Assembly (NCBI GenBank): GCA_902729315.2
Contig: LR746270.1
Coordinates: 8,158,721 to 8,222,720 of the forward strand
Length of the DNA: 64,000 bases
Origin: Spirodela intermedia
Taxonomy: Eukaryota; Streptophyta; Magnoliopsida; Alismatales; Araceae
Direction of reading: 5' to 3'
The notes under the pieces were generated by a model that had not been told where the DNA came from, made no database searches, and saw nothing but the letters and a program-made list of their open reading frames with translations. Each line of letters opens with the position of its first letter. Position 1 is the first letter of the stretch. Shown here piece after piece: positions 28,177 through 41,200 of this stretch. Made by a program: the position numbers and the translations under genes.

Positions 28177-29270
28177 AGAGACAGAAATAGAGATGGATAA
28201 AGAGGGAAACCTTCTCCCTCTGGGCTTCCGCAGCATGCCGGGAAAAGAAGAAGAAGAATAAGAAGAAGAGGAGGAGAGGTTGGAGCCCTTAGCTCTCAGT
28301 CTGTTCTGGTTTTCGTGGTCGTCTTAATCGTCTTCTCCGACCTGGAGTTGGCCTAGTTTCAGTCGTGTCGTCGTCATGGCCTCTGGGGCGGAGAGGTCTC
28401 GCAGTGCGGTGGAGGTGGGTGGGGCAACCATATCCTTTTTGTCCGCCACGAGTGTCGGCAGGGAAGCTTTCCGGTGGCTTTCCTCTTCGGGCACCCCACC
28501 GCCGCCGTGGATCACGGGGCGGCGATAATGCCGGATCTTCATCGAGGAGTTCGATAGTTAAACCTCTTGGCATTTAGATCAAGAAGACTAATTTAATCTC
28601 CCCGCCGCAAAACCACGATGGTTTTCAGGATCCGGGATCATCTTGTTGTTTTCTTCTGGTTGATTGATCTCTCACAGACGGTGAAGATTGATTGACAGAG
28701 GGAGACACGCCCTGCCCTGCCCTGCCCTGCCTCTTGATTGACGGCGGCGGTGGCGACGGTGGCGGCGGTTACACTCCGGTCGGTGGTGCGAAGTGGTGGA
28801 TGCCATCTGCCCAATGAGAAGCTGACCCAGGAGAGAGAGGGAGAGAGAGAGGGAGCCAACATTTCTTTCTTCAACCCACTGGGTAAAGCCGCTCCGACGG
28901 GGAGAGAGAGAAAGAGGGGGGAGAGGTGAGGGCGGATGGGCTACCCGTGGGGGGATTTGAGATGGGTCTTTACCGAGTGGAAATGAGGCCATTAATGGGC
29001 GATGAGGGAGGAGGAGGAGGGCGAAGGGAACCGCACGGTGCGTCGGCGGCGCTGAGGTTCGCCGTTACTTTCTCTCTCTACCGCCGTCTCATCCTCTGGG
29101 GGTCGCCCCGTCTGTTTTAAACACCTTCCTCAACAAGAACCCCCCTGTGATCCCCACTAAAAGGGACCCCTGTGAGGTCCCCTTTCCCTTCCCCTAGTTC
29201 TAAGCTTTCCCTCTCTCCTGGCTTCGCCATTGCGAGCAGCAGAGAGAGAGATAGAGGGCCGGTAGACCTC

Positions 29271-32200
29271 ATGAACTCTCTGTGGCTCCTTCTGCTCGCT
29301 GCCATCGTCAATGGAAGGACTGCCGAGCTTCTCGGCGGCAGCAACACGACCTCCGACGGTGTTCTCGTGGGTCTAACCCTGATACAGTCCGCCGTTGCGA
29401 AGGGAGCTGGTAAGTTGGGGACCTCCGCCGCCGGCCGGAGGAGGAGCTCCTTTCCTGTTCACTTGCGCTCTTCTCCTCCTCCCTGTTCTTTCTTCTACGC
29501 TCTGCGATTCTCATACATTCGTTCTTCTTCGCCGGCTGAAGTCTGCCTGGACGGAACGCCACCGGGGTATCATCTTCATCGCGGCTATGGCTCGGGAGCA
29601 AACAGCTGGCTGGTACAGTTAGAGGTGAGAGAACCGTTGCCAATGAACATCCCAGTTCCTTGGTTTAATCTACGTTTGTACCCGCGATTTCTAAGTTTCT
29701 GAATAAGTATTTGCCATTTCTTCTTCTTCTGTTGCTGCTGCTTCTTGCTTAATTGATCTCCAGGGAGGAGGATGGTGCAACAATGGGAGGACCTGCGTCT
29801 TCAGGAAGACGACTAGGCGTGGTTCGTCGAGATATATGGAGAAGTGGCTACCCTTCACAGGGATCTTGAGCAACAAGCCAGAAGAAAACCCGGGTAACAA
29901 TATTTCTCGGAATTTTTATCATCACAACCCGTTGGATGGAAACTTTTTTTTTTTTTTGGCGAAGTTCGTGCTCGATGTTTGATCTAAAAACAGCCACTCC
30001 TGGTTACAATGTCGTGCAGAGAAGATCGATTGAATAGTTTTAACGAATATTTGCAGATTTCTACAACTGGAACAGAGTCAAGATTCGGTACTGTGATGGT
30101 GCATCGTTCAGTGGCGAGGGTTATGATGAGGTCAGTTCTGTGAGATTATTTTCCCTGCCACTTCATTGAGTTTTTTAAATAATATTCATCCGTGAAGATT
30201 TTATATATTAATGACTTTTTTGATCAGTTGTTATGGTTCTTATCTCGGATTTTGAATTTTTATGACCACTAAAGCTTCATGCTGCGGAGGTTATTCTGGA
30301 TTTATCCCCTTTTCGGCTAAATCTTTCTCCGTTATTTAATACCTAATAAGATAACACAATCTGCCGTTTTTTCCTCGTAAACCAGGGATTCTTTGGTGAT
30401 TTTTTAAAGGATCGTTTTCTATATTTTCAATCAGCTGAATTTAATTCATTTAAATACCTGTTCTTGAGAATGCCATGAGAGAGTATCATAACTGTCAGCA
30501 CATGATAAAGTATAATTAACTCTTGATAATACCCCGTTCTTCCATCGCTCCCAAAAGTCTTTTTTGCTCCAATTCTCATATATATATATATATTCAGCTC
30601 CATGGCCTCTTCTTCCGAGGTCAACGCATCTGGTCAGCAGCAATGGAGGAGCTACTGTCAAAGGGGATGCGGTATGCTGACAGGGTATCTCATCCAATCT
30701 TTTTTCCTCTTCTTTAATTATCAACTTTTCTATAACTGGGCCACATGAGGTATTTCTCCCATCATATAACATGCCGTTTCTATCATCATAGCAGCTGGGT
30801 ATGAGATTTTTTTTTTTAGTTGGCCGTAATACCTTAGGTTTCTGTCATCAGGCCAACAAGGTATTTTCTCGACCGTGAGATTTTTTATAAATAATCAATG
30901 CTCTAATTATCATGCCGTTTTCGATAATATTTGGTCTTCACTCATAATATTATTTTCAATAATCAGGGCTTCTATTGTCATGCCAACGGCGTTTTTCTTT
31001 TCTGATGGATATTTTTTTCTTATTTTCTGTTGTAACATTTTGTAAATCAGGGTATTTCTTCCATCGATAACTATTTTTTTAAACAGATTTTTTTTTTTTC
31101 ATGGCAGCCATGGTTGGTATCTCTTCTGTCGTGAAATATTTCCTTCTATGAACAATCATGGATTCTATCTATCATCACGCCGACAGGGTATTTCTTGGAT
31201 CCATAAATATTTCCTCTTTTTTTAGCAATCAGAGATTCCATCATCATGCCAACCGGGCAGGGAATTTCTTCTGTCATAAAATATTTCCTTTTTTTTAATG
31301 ATCAAGGATTTATAAAACATGCCGTCAGGAAATTTATTTAATCATAAAATATTTCCTTTTTTTTTAATAATCAAGATCTTGATCATGCTCATGCTTATGA
31401 TCATTTGGGCTGATAAACATGTCTTTCTAGGCTCTTCTCTCTGGCTGTTCTGCCGGGGGCCTGTCGACAATCCTACACTGTGACCAGTTCAGGGCTCTGC
31501 TCCCGTCAAACGCTAAAACTAAGTGCCTTGCTGATGCCGGCATGTTTCTCGACATGTATGCACTTTTTTTTTCCCTGATTTAATTAATTCCCTCTTTAAT
31601 TTCCCCAGTTAATCACCTACTCGATGCCCCTGAATTTTCCTATTTTAATCATCCATTAATTTCCCTATTTATTTCCTGATGCCTGCCTATGCAGCGTTGA
31701 TGTCGGTGGCGACCGTGCTCTGAGATCCATGTTCGAGGGTGTGGTCACCATGCAGGTGGATAAATAAATAAATAAATAATCAATAAAGTATTACCGTATA
31801 ACTTATAATTAATTAGGATATCGTTCATACTATTATCAATTTTGGATTATTATAATTTCATAGTGGCGGTTCTTAATCGGTCTCTTTGCATGAATCTATG
31901 CTCTGGTGGCAACGACAGGGGGTGGCGAAAAACCTGCCTCGGAGCTGCACATCACGGATGGATCCAACCTCGGTGAGCTCTCTCATTTCCATTTTTCCTC
32001 TGATTATTTCTGTGTATATGTTACCTTTTTCTTTATTATTATAATGTATATATATATTTTTTATTTATTCTTTTTTTCTTTCAGTGCTTCTTCCCCCAGA
32101 ACTTGATCAGCCATGTCCAGACCCCAATCTTCCTTCTGAATTCAGCATACGACCTGTGGCAGGTGACTCCCGTCTCCTCCTCTTACAGCCTGCCTCTCTA

Positions 32201-32678
32201 GATTTGGTGAGATGGGTATTTATGCTAATAATCTAGAGAGAGAAAATGAGAAATATTGTAATTTATTATTATTTTTAGTGGGATGTATACACTGTGATCG
32301 TTACTATATTGTTCTTATTTTTCCTACTCCCAGATTATGGAGAGCGTTGCTCCACCCGCGGCTGATCCCGCGGGCAGTTGGATGCCATGCAGGAGGAGCC
32401 ATGCAGCCTGCAGTGCGCAGCAGCTGACAGTCTTGCAAGGTTCTTTACGGATTCTCTCTCTCTCTATGTTGCCGCCGGATCGTCAAGCGAATGGGTGTAA
32501 TTTTTCCTTTCCTGTGCAGGATTCAGGAGCCAGATGCTGGAAGCCGTCCAGCCATTCTCGACGGCCAGCCAAAATGGGTTCTTCATCAACTCCTGCTTCG
32601 TCCACTGCCAGTCCGAGGAACAGGAAACCTGGTTCTCCGGCGACTCCCCTGTCCTCAAGAATAAGGTATGATCTCTCG

Positions 32679-32728
<50 letters not shown>

Positions 32729-32845
32729 GTCGTGTGGGCGCAGAGAATCGCGGAGTCAGTGGGTGACTGGTTCTTCCAGCGGGGCGGCTGCAAGGCGATC
32801 GACTGCCCCTACCCTTGCGACAAGTCCTGCCGCCACCAGAACTGA
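29271..32845 (+). CDS. Pectin acetylesterase (PAE, carbohydrate esterase family 13)
   Basis: Secreted cell-wall enzyme that removes acetyl groups from pectin. Twelve exons: 29271-29409, 29542-29624, 29764-29893, 30057-30130, 30598-30684, 31431-31555, 31695-31755, 31919-31972, 32085-32162, 32334-32439, 32520-32665, 32744-32845; 394 aa, the usual family length. The first 18 or so residues ([18 protein letters not shown]) are a signal peptide. LVQLEGGGWCNN and FFRGQRIW are family blocks. The nucleophile serine is S178 in GCSAGG, and the other triad members are probably D274 (NSAYDLWQ) and H341 (NSCFVHCQ), by analogy with Notum/PAE. Many Cys residues, including the C-terminal CPYPCDKSC, suggest disulfides. 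Intron 11 is only 78 bp and mostly microsatellite. Complete and apparently functional. Confidence 0.92.
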
Positions 32846-34112
32846 CGGAGAAATCCATGGCGGTGGCGGCACCCGCGAACTCTCTCTCTCTCTCTCTCTC
32901 TCATAAAAACAGCGACAGAGGAAGGTGTATAAGTTGCTGAAAAACATTGATTTTCTGGGTCTCCACCCCAGAACTCAGTTCGAGTCTGTGTTTTTGCACG
33001 CCTGGAAGACTGTTGCGGAATTCCATCTTCTGGGGAATCTCTAGAGAGATGCGGAATGCGAGGGGTAGAGAGACAGAGAAGGAGGGAGAGAGAGAGAGAG
33101 AGAGAGAGGCCGAATGGGCCAGCTGGAATAAGTGAACGGAGGAGGGGTCTTGAAGGGACCCGTAGGGCTTCTTCTGCCCGGATGCCGTTTTCGAGGCCTT
33201 GACCTATACAGCTATTTGCGCGCGGAAAAGTCAAAGTCGTCGGTGAATGATGACGCTGAAGTGAGACGAGACAAGGATGACGTGGATCCTATGTGTTGCG
33301 GCGGCGTCGCGTGGAGCGGCGGGCTCCAACATCTCGCTTGGCGGCGTTGAGGCGTCGCCCGTGTGGCAGTGGCGCCGTTGTCCCTCCTGAATCAACGAAG
33401 CCTTCTATTCGGCTCTCTCTCTCTCTCTCTCTCTCTCTCTAGGTTCAAGGCTTCGAGCGTAGTCCTCAGTAGTTGTCGCAGTCGATTGATTGTGGGAGGC
33501 TGTGCGGGACAGAAGCCCCCCCCATCACGGTCAACTACAACGAGGAAAGAGAAAGAAGAATACTAGACCTGTGGGTGCCCCTCCGCAAGGCAAAGATGCC
33601 ATCTTTGAGCCACAGGACAACCTCTCTCTCTCTATCTCTTTCTCTCTCACTCTCTCACCTTGAGCGAGAGACTATGCGACTGTTCACCTTCCAATGTCCC
33701 ATCTACCAATTCAACATATGAGTTAACAAGTTGGCGGACCAACGATAGTGTTCTTCTGGTATCAGGGGGCCTCTCTCTTTCTCTCTCTTTCTCAGTCTCT
33801 AGGATTATGTGATGAGACAACCTCGAGGATTTTTGTTTCTTTTATCGGTATTCTCTCTCCTTTCTTGTGATTCCCCTCGTCCGTTTCGGGCTCCAGTTCC
33901 GTTTCCCTCTCCTCCCTTGCCTTAGTAAGTTTACGACATACAAACGTGAGAAGGCTTCTAGTGACTCGTACTTTCTTCTACTTCATAACTCTCTCTCTCT
34001 CTATCTGTTTATCTATCTCTATCTCTTCCCATGGATGGCTCTCTCACTTTCTCTAGAATCTCACCATTGAAACCAAACATGAAGTAAACCACCTTACAAT
34101 CTAGTGAGATAG

Positions 34113-34157
<45 letters not shown>

Positions 34158-34453
34158 GCTCTTTCTCGGAGTGAACAGCTGAAAGTTACACTTTCACGAG
34201 CAGAACTCAGCACGGACTTCTCGATTGCCCTCGTACGATCTTGAACGTCGATTGTTAATGGGGGAAGGAAGAGAGAGGAACGGAAAACGTCTACGTCTTC
34301 CGTGGACGTCGGCATGAAGTAGCATACAGCTCTTTACAGAAAGCGTTTCTCTCATGGACACCAGAGAGAATCAGAGGGTAAGAATCTGCGAGTTGCAGAA
34401 AGTTTAGACAAAATAGAAAGAGAGAGAGAGGGAGAGAAAGGGAGAAAAAGGCA

Positions 34454-34498
<45 letters not shown>

Positions 34499-34650
34499 CA
34501 TGGAGAATGGACGATTCAATGGCGGGTATAGTTCCTAGTCTTGTTCTCTGTGTCAGCATCCTACCCTCTGCTCCTCCACTTATGAAATAGTCCTCACGAA
34601 GCTCTAACCTGGTCTTGTCGATCTCTTCGTCTTCTTCTGTTTCTTGTGAA
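32846..34650. other. Intergenic region between PAE and MYB genes, rich in CT/GA repeats
   Basis: No supported gene. It is the shared 3' flank of two convergent genes. Microsatellites: CT 32880-32901, GA 33088-33109, CT 33413-33440, CT 33622-33656 (imperfect), CT 34113-34154, GA 34456-34496. Repeated short motifs such as GCGAGAGACTATG and ATTATGTGATGAGACAACCTC suggest small local duplications. Confidence 0.6.
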
Positions 34651-35647
34651 CTAAATCTGTTCGAAAGCCGCCGACAATTTCTGGATTTCGTCGTTGCACG
34701 GAGCTCTGTTCTGGATCTGGACCACCGCCGGCGGCAGTGGGAGGCCGGGTTGGAGGTATTCCGACCACTGCAGGTCGTCGACCTTGTCGGAAGCCAGCTC
34801 CGGCCACGGGATCAAGCTATTATCGAAGAAGGATCCGCCGCCACCACCGCTGGCGGCACCCCCAGACCACAGCGGCCCCTCGTTGAGCCATAGGAGAGAA
34901 CTCGAGCAGCTATGGCCGCCGCCGCCGCCGCCGTAATCCACGGGAGACCTGCAGCTGGAAGAGGAGCTCTGATCGAGGAGGAGCTCCTTGCAATTCCCCG
35001 AAGGGGGAGAGGGGAGGGGATTGACGAGCTCGTCGGAGGCCGCCGTCTTGTCGACTCCGGCGTTGACCTCGGAGAGAGGCCTGTGCGTGGCGGGGTCAAT
35101 GCCCCGCTGCCGGAGTTGCTTCTTGATGCTGGAGTTCCAGAGATTCTTGATCTCGTTGTCGGTCCTCCCCGGAAGTTGGGCGGCAATCTGAGACCACCTG
35201 ACGAGGGGGAGTGGGGTTCAGCTCAGAGAATTCACCGTCCTGCCGGAGAAGACGACGACGATTCGTTCTCCTCACCTGTTCCCGAGGACGGCGTGGAGCT
35301 CAATTATCAGGTTCTCCTCCTCCGGCGAGAATGCGCCCCTCTTGAGGTCCGGCCTGAGGTAATTCATCCATCTCAGCCTGCAACTCTTGCCGCACCTCTG
35401 AAGGCCTGCTCGCCGGAGACGGAGAAGAAGGAGGCACACGTCGTCAAGCTCGGAAAAAACCCAGCTGGGATCTGAAGAGAAGGAGAGGAGGAGGAGGAAG
35501 AAGAAGAAGGGCACCTGCGAGCTTGGGGACGGAGCTCCAGCAGCCATGGCCGTACGTGGTGACGTGGCGGAGGAGCTTCTCGTCCTCCTCTGGGGACCAG
35601 AGCCCTTTCCGCAGCTTCTGCTTGAAGCAGCAGGAGTGTCTCCCCAT
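34651..35647 (-). CDS. R2R3-MYB transcription factor (MYB61/MYB86-like)
   Basis: Nuclear DNA-binding regulator. Three exons: 35647-35515, 35405-35276, 35197-34651; 269 aa. The two intron positions and phases are those usual for plant R2R3-MYB genes. It starts with [20 protein letters not shown], typical of the subgroup that includes MYB50, MYB55, MYB61 and MYB86. R2 spans about 14-61 with the Trp spacing intact. R3 spans about 66-112 ([11 protein letters not shown] to [19 protein letters not shown]). The C-terminal half has Ser and Gly runs (a GGGGGG run from a GCC repeat) and ends in AAFEQI. Family members regulate secondary wall, lignin or stomatal programs, but the target here is not shown. 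A CT repeat sits in its probable 5' UTR. Confidence 0.93.
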
Positions 35648-35776
35648 TACGCGCCTTCTCCCTGCTCCTGCACTGGACTGATGCGAGAGAAAGAAAGACT
35701 GGAAGAGCGATGGAAGAAGAGAATCCGCGCGCCCAACTGCAGCTAGATAGAGACGGAGAGAGATAGATGGATGGCT

Positions 35777-35781
<5 letters not shown>

Positions 35782-35844
<63 letters not shown>
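35782..35844. repeat. (GA)31 microsatellite upstream of the MYB start (CT on the mRNA strand)
   Basis: 63-bp pure GA/CT tract 135 bp upstream of the MYB ATG, within the likely 5' UTR or core promoter. Such tracts are binding sites for plant BASIC PENTACYSTEINE (GAGA-binding) proteins (established for the motif; not shown here). Confidence 0.9.
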
Positions 35845-35847
<3 letters not shown>

Positions 35848-36937
35848 ATGGGAGGAGGAGAAGGTTGTGTGCCCTCCTGAAAGTAGTAAGAGAGGGTGGG
35901 AGGAGGAAGAGTGGGATGTAATGAAGAGAAGGCTCTGTGCCCACCTAAAAAGATAGGGAGAAAGAGAGATGGGTCAGCATCAAGAGGTCTGGCCATCCTA
36001 CCCCTCTCGCTCTTCTGCAATCCATTTCTCCGAGAGAAGGGAGGGGGGGGGGAGAGAGAGAGAGAGAGAGAGAGAGACGAAGCGCAAGCGTCTAATCATT
36101 GTCTACGAAGACCATTTGATCGCATCCTCCGTCGCTTGTGCAAAGCCAAAGATTGCGGAAATCACCAATGAAACCAATCGACTTTCACAGATGCTCAATC
36201 AAATCCGAATTACTGAATCTTTCGTCTACCAAACTCCAAGCTTAATTTCCAGTAATTTATTAGACTAAATTATGTCGTCAACTAGCCCTTAAATAAATTA
36301 ATTCAGCTAGTCCTTAAATCAACTAGCCCATAATCATTCATTTTATCATTCAATCAAAATCATAGATTATTTTTTGCTTTCTTACTTTAAAAAATCACGG
36401 ATTAGATAAAAATGTGGCTAAATCATTTTTGAAATAAGTCTTTCGCCTAAATATCCACGAAATATTCAGCATTATATGCTTTTCAATCAGACTAAAAATT
36501 ATTTAATTCTATTAAAAGAAAAATCCGTTGCATAGTAAGTTGCAATATTAAATATTTTTTTATTAAATAAGTACTTTGCCTCAATTTTTATGGCATACTT
36601 GGTACCTTAGTTTTCTCCATTTAAAATCACAGATTATATATTGAAAAAAAATCCTTAAAAAAATGATCATAAGTAATTTTGGCTGATTACGAGACAAACA
36701 AATAATTTCTCCAAATATTCAATTTGTAAAATATTTCTTGTGAAATAAGTTTTGAAATGATATTCCGCAGATTTGTTCTTCACTAATAATTTACTTAAAT
36801 GCACTTAATGTGTAAGTTTTGGCTAATCATTGACACTAAATTTTTGAGTTCAGTTGCTATATTTGTGTGGATGACACAAATCATATATATACCTAGTAGC
36901 CAAGGGGTTTTCTGATTCACGACATAAAAGATTAAAC

Positions 36938-37002
<65 letters not shown>

Positions 37003-37012
37003 AGAAGGAGAG

Positions 37013-37200
37013 GTTGGCTTGATATCCATGATTAGCATGGTGGGTTTCTTGTTTAAAACTGAAAGCTTCAACACTTAAACGGATATATGGAGAGGGAGGG
37101 AGGGGAGAGAGAGAGAGAGAGAGATTGGCTTGATATCCATGATTAGTATGATGGCTTTCTTGTTTAAAACTGAAAGCCTTAACACTTATCTGGATACACG
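37013..37200 (+). repeat. Tandem duplication of a 76-bp unique segment linked by GA tracts
   Basis: The segment starting GGCTTGATATCCATGATTAG occurs at 37013-37088 and again at 37124-37200, about 112 bp apart, each preceded and followed by a GA tract. The copies differ at roughly ten positions. The unit is therefore unique DNA plus microsatellite duplicated together. Confidence 0.9.
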
Positions 37201-37689
37201 AAGCCGGGGGGGAGGGAAATAGAGAGAGAGAGAGAGAGATGATAAGCATAATCCACCAAACTAGGTGGTTACCATTGGGAAGCAAGACTACCTCACCTTA
37301 TGCCTAGGGGCGAAGACTCCTGAAGATCATTAGAACGATCCTCCACCGTCCACGTTGGCTGCTAACAAATAAATAAATAAATTACTAATTAAATACAATA
37401 AAATGGAAAAGTAAAAAATAGAGAGATCCTTCATTATATAAGTTAGGGAGGGCGCCGCTTATTTATTTAGTTTATTTTTTAAATCATCCAATTGTAGGGA
37501 TAGCTGTTTCCAGCTTAAGGCCATGGGGCCAACCGCTTGGGACCAAAAATCCACAAGATTATCCGCCCCCCCAAGCCCACCCCCCCATCAAGTGATTCTA
37601 GACGTTCTTCCACGTCGTGAACCCATCCCAGCCGTTCGTCTGGGTCTGTCGAGATGGACAGTCTTGAACTGCTGATGCCATTCGGGGCG

Positions 37690-38210
37690 GGGGGTCTGAC
37701 GTGGCTACGCGGGAGAGGGCGGCAGCCCATTTGGCACGTGCGTTGACCTGGGGGGACCGTAGCTTGCGAAAGCAAGGAGAGACTTCGAATGTTCTTCGCA
37801 CGACGAGTAAAGTAAAACCCACTCTCTTTCTCCCTCTCTCTCTCTACCACATTCTCCCTCTTCTACACAAACCTCTCTGTCGGTTTGTCTTCTCTCTACC
37901 AATCCCTCTCTTCTACGCGAACGCCTCTCTCTCTCTCTGTCTTTCCCTCTCTCCTCCTCCCATTCCTTCCCTTCTCACGCAAAAGCTACCTCCCCCGTCT
38001 CTCCCTCTATCTCTCTCTCTATAAAATCTGCCTACTTTTTCCGGGGACTTTACTGGTGATGCCAGATAGCGAATGGGTGACATGGTATTCTTGTGTCCGG
38101 CCACGTGGCGTCATGCGGGAATCATCACGTGTAGTGCAGGGGGCGAGAAGCCACGTCGCGCCATCTGACAGGACGTCGCGTCAACGCGGTGAATCCAGTC
38201 GTTCTATCAT
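37690..38210. promoter_or_regulatory. G-box / ACGT-element cluster
   Basis: CACGTG occurs at 37735-37740, 38102-38107 and 38126-38131, with further ACGT cores nearby (GACGTGGC, CCACGTCG, GGACGTCG, GTACGTC). It lies 2.1-2.5 kb upstream of the MYB start. It could be a distal regulatory segment or belong to an unrecognised transcript; function is inference. Confidence 0.35.
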
Positions 38211-41200
38211 AGGAGAGTATAATTAAGAAGAAAAGTCAAACGCGTACGTCTGAGGGGAGTCGCTGGGGTCCTCTCGATCTCCATAGAACATCTTAACGAC
38301 GAGAGAGAGGGATAGAGATACCGAAGGCATTACGCATAAATGCACCTCGAATCATTCTGTGAAAACCGTTTCTCTCTCTCTCTCTTTTTCTCTCTCTCTC
38401 TATTATTCTGTGAAAGCCATCTCTTTCTCTCGCTATCGACAGACCGGGAGAGGCTTCGGGTGACTTATAGTAGAAAGGCAGTTAATAATTCCTTCTCAAA
38501 TAAAGTCAAAGGAAGATATTGGACCCCAGTGGCGCGAGAGCCGGTCAATCTCACCCGAGGGACCGACCACCGCGGTCTGAGAGGACACCACTATCCATTT
38601 AACTGCCCCCACTTGGACCCTTCATAACCATGGCGGTACCTACCCCTTACCCCTTCAAGTGTGGGGTTGACCGATGTTCCTCTCTCTCTCTCTCTCTCTC
38701 TGGTCCCAATGTCGCCTCATATATATGTATTGTTTTTGTTCATAAACTGCGTATCATTGAAGAAATAAGCAATGGTGGGGCTGGATGACTCCATCATATT
38801 CTATCTCCCCAACATGTGACCTCTATCTCTAGACCCAGGATATCCTATCCTGGTGGCGGCCACCGCGTCCAATGTCGTTCTGTCTGCCACACTGTGAATA
38901 ATCTCATCTTCCTTGGAATAATCTCACATTGAATCCGGTAAGTCAGACCGTGCCATTAAACTATGGTAGCGTACTCCACACACTGTGAATTATTCTCCAA
39001 AAAATACCCCCCCAATAGCCACCAAGAAGAATAAGAAGAAGAAGATCAGATGATGGAGTTTATCAGCGTGAGCTCGCCCCAGCTGGTTCCAGTCAGTCTT
39101 TGGCATTGTTCTTAGATGGAAGAAGACCACAAACGGCGCTAATAATTCAGAGGGTGGTCGGCAGGATTTCAAGCCGGGGTTTAAATATTCCGAGATAGGA
39201 GATATATATTCCTTGGAATCGAGACAACTAAGCTCTCCGAATGAATAAGATCGAGAGCTTCGATTGCCTCCAAATGCTGGTCAAGTGTGGGCTGTCAGCT
39301 GGTCCCGCCTCGCCTCCGGTGCGCCTCCAGTGCGCCGCCGTTGCGCCGCCGTGATATGAACTAGGGAAGCGGGGATTGCACCGGCGGGGGACTGCTGCTC
39401 TCTCTTCCGGACAAGCCCTGTGGTTTAGTCTGATTATTCTCTCGTCGTCTTCTTCGTCGCTAGCGCGTGGAATCACATGATCTTTCCGGTGGAGATGAAT
39501 TTATATATCGGGAAATGAGAAGGGGAGTTAGGTGATGCATTGAACTGTGGGATATCCCCTCGGCGAGGAGGGCGGCGGGGCCGAGGATGAGCTGTTGGCC
39601 GTCGCTTTCACGTCGAGTCCCACAGTGCGGCGCTGCCCCAGGCCGCCGGCCGACACTAGCCCTCACCCCGGCCAACCCCTCACTGCATCGTGTCTCTTCC
39701 CCTCTGTCTCTCTCTCTCTCTCTCTCACTCTCTCTCTGTCTGTCTCTCGCTGGTTTATCTCTCTTCCTCAGTGCGTGGACTGTCATGGAGTCGAGGGATA
39801 TCGACTGGTCCTGAGGCTCACATAATTGTTAGTTAAGTATGGAAAACAAGTTAGTCTGTTGATAAAAAAATGTATGGGACCCAATTGACTTCAATGCTAG
39901 CGGCAAGATGGGCCGACCTCCCGTTCATCCTCCTGCCCCCAAGGTTCCCTCAGCTTTGTGAAGTCTCAATCCACGAAGAACTCTCACGTGAAGTAGGACG
40001 GACCCCAAAAGCGACTTCCAAGTGATAATCACGACACTCGGAAGATCTTCAGAGTTTCCTCCTTTTCTTCTATCTGCCTTCTCTCTCTAAATGTAGGGTT
40101 TATTCACGTCGTTTGCGCTACGCCACACTTGGTGAGGCCAGTGTTTCTTCTCTAATATCTAATATCATTGCTCACTTCACACGCACTTATCTCTTGCTGA
40201 GAGGTCTGCGGATCGTCTCTCTCTAATTCTTTCACCAAATTCTCTCTAATTCTTGGCTTTAGTCACGACGTATGCACTAACCCAGTTCCAGTCCAAATTT
40301 CACATGGATCATCACACGTCCTCTCTCTGTGTCTCTGTCTGTCTCTCTCTCCCTACAACTACAACTTATACATATCAATTATACTCCCCTATCCCAAGCA
40401 TAGTTTCTCCTCGGCTATCATTCGACACATCTTCTCCCTCTCAATCCGTATGGCTTCGACACGTGTGGTGTACCGTCCCACTGTGCTGAATCTTCTCTTC
40501 GGATACCGTTTGACCCACCTCTCTCTCTCTCTCTCAGGGTCCTCGACACGTTGGGTGTACTTTGAGATACTTTGTGGAAGTTCTTCCTCAGTTATCATTC
40601 GACACACCTCTCTCTACCTCTCGCGTCTGTACACGTCGGGCATACTTCCCCAAGTGTTGGCGCGCCTTCTCCATTATCTCTCTCTCTCTCTCACACACGC
40701 GCTATGGCGTAGTTTCTCGCTCTAGGAAACGGACGAGACCTCCCCCTCCTGCCCCCACACGATAGAGAAGGCGTAGGCCGAGTCAAAGGCCATTCGTCGG
40801 CACACACCTATTCGTCAGCTTTACTGTAATTAATCATACCATCTAATGAAAAACATATCAGAATCAATCAGTCCAAAGTGACAGACAACGAGACCTCTTA
40901 CAATGAAGCGTCACATTTTTCTTGATCAACCAAGCATGTGGCTCGAATGGTCTAATTCATCAGCATATAGCCGTCCGCCATCAGCACTGCTGCACACTGG
41001 AGGGGGAGGAGGAGGAGGGGCACCAATCGAGCTCATGATCTTGCATCAAATTAATGGGCTGTTGCTAGTTTCATTGCATTTATCGTCTCATTAGCCTGAA
41101 GGAGAACATATGAGGATTATCAATTTATGTCGTAAATATAAAATAATACAAAACTTAAGGGGGGAGGGAGAGAGAGAGACAGACAAACAGACAGACCCAG

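Larger units (their letters stand above)
26107..29270. other. Intergenic region between Sec23-like and pectin acetylesterase genes
   Basis: No supported gene. AT-rich at 26380-26900, then GC-rich. It contains a GA tract at 26913-26941, a GGC trinucleotide run near 27329-27353, a 38-bp minisatellite, a GA tract at 28137-28173 and a short CCCTG run at 28712-28731. The 28740-29270 part is the probable promoter and leader of the downstream esterase gene. Several 60-110-codon open frames here lack family motifs and are treated as chance. Confidence 0.6.

Noticed and set aside
27564-28577. Several 60-95-codon frames between the Sec23-like and PAE genes
   Set aside because: No motif, no consistent splice sites, frames on both strands and GA-repeat content; treated as chance.
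39228-39825. Overlapping frames of 75-108 codons on both strands
   Set aside because: Low-complexity Arg/Ser-rich translations of GC-rich and CT-repeat DNA with no family match.
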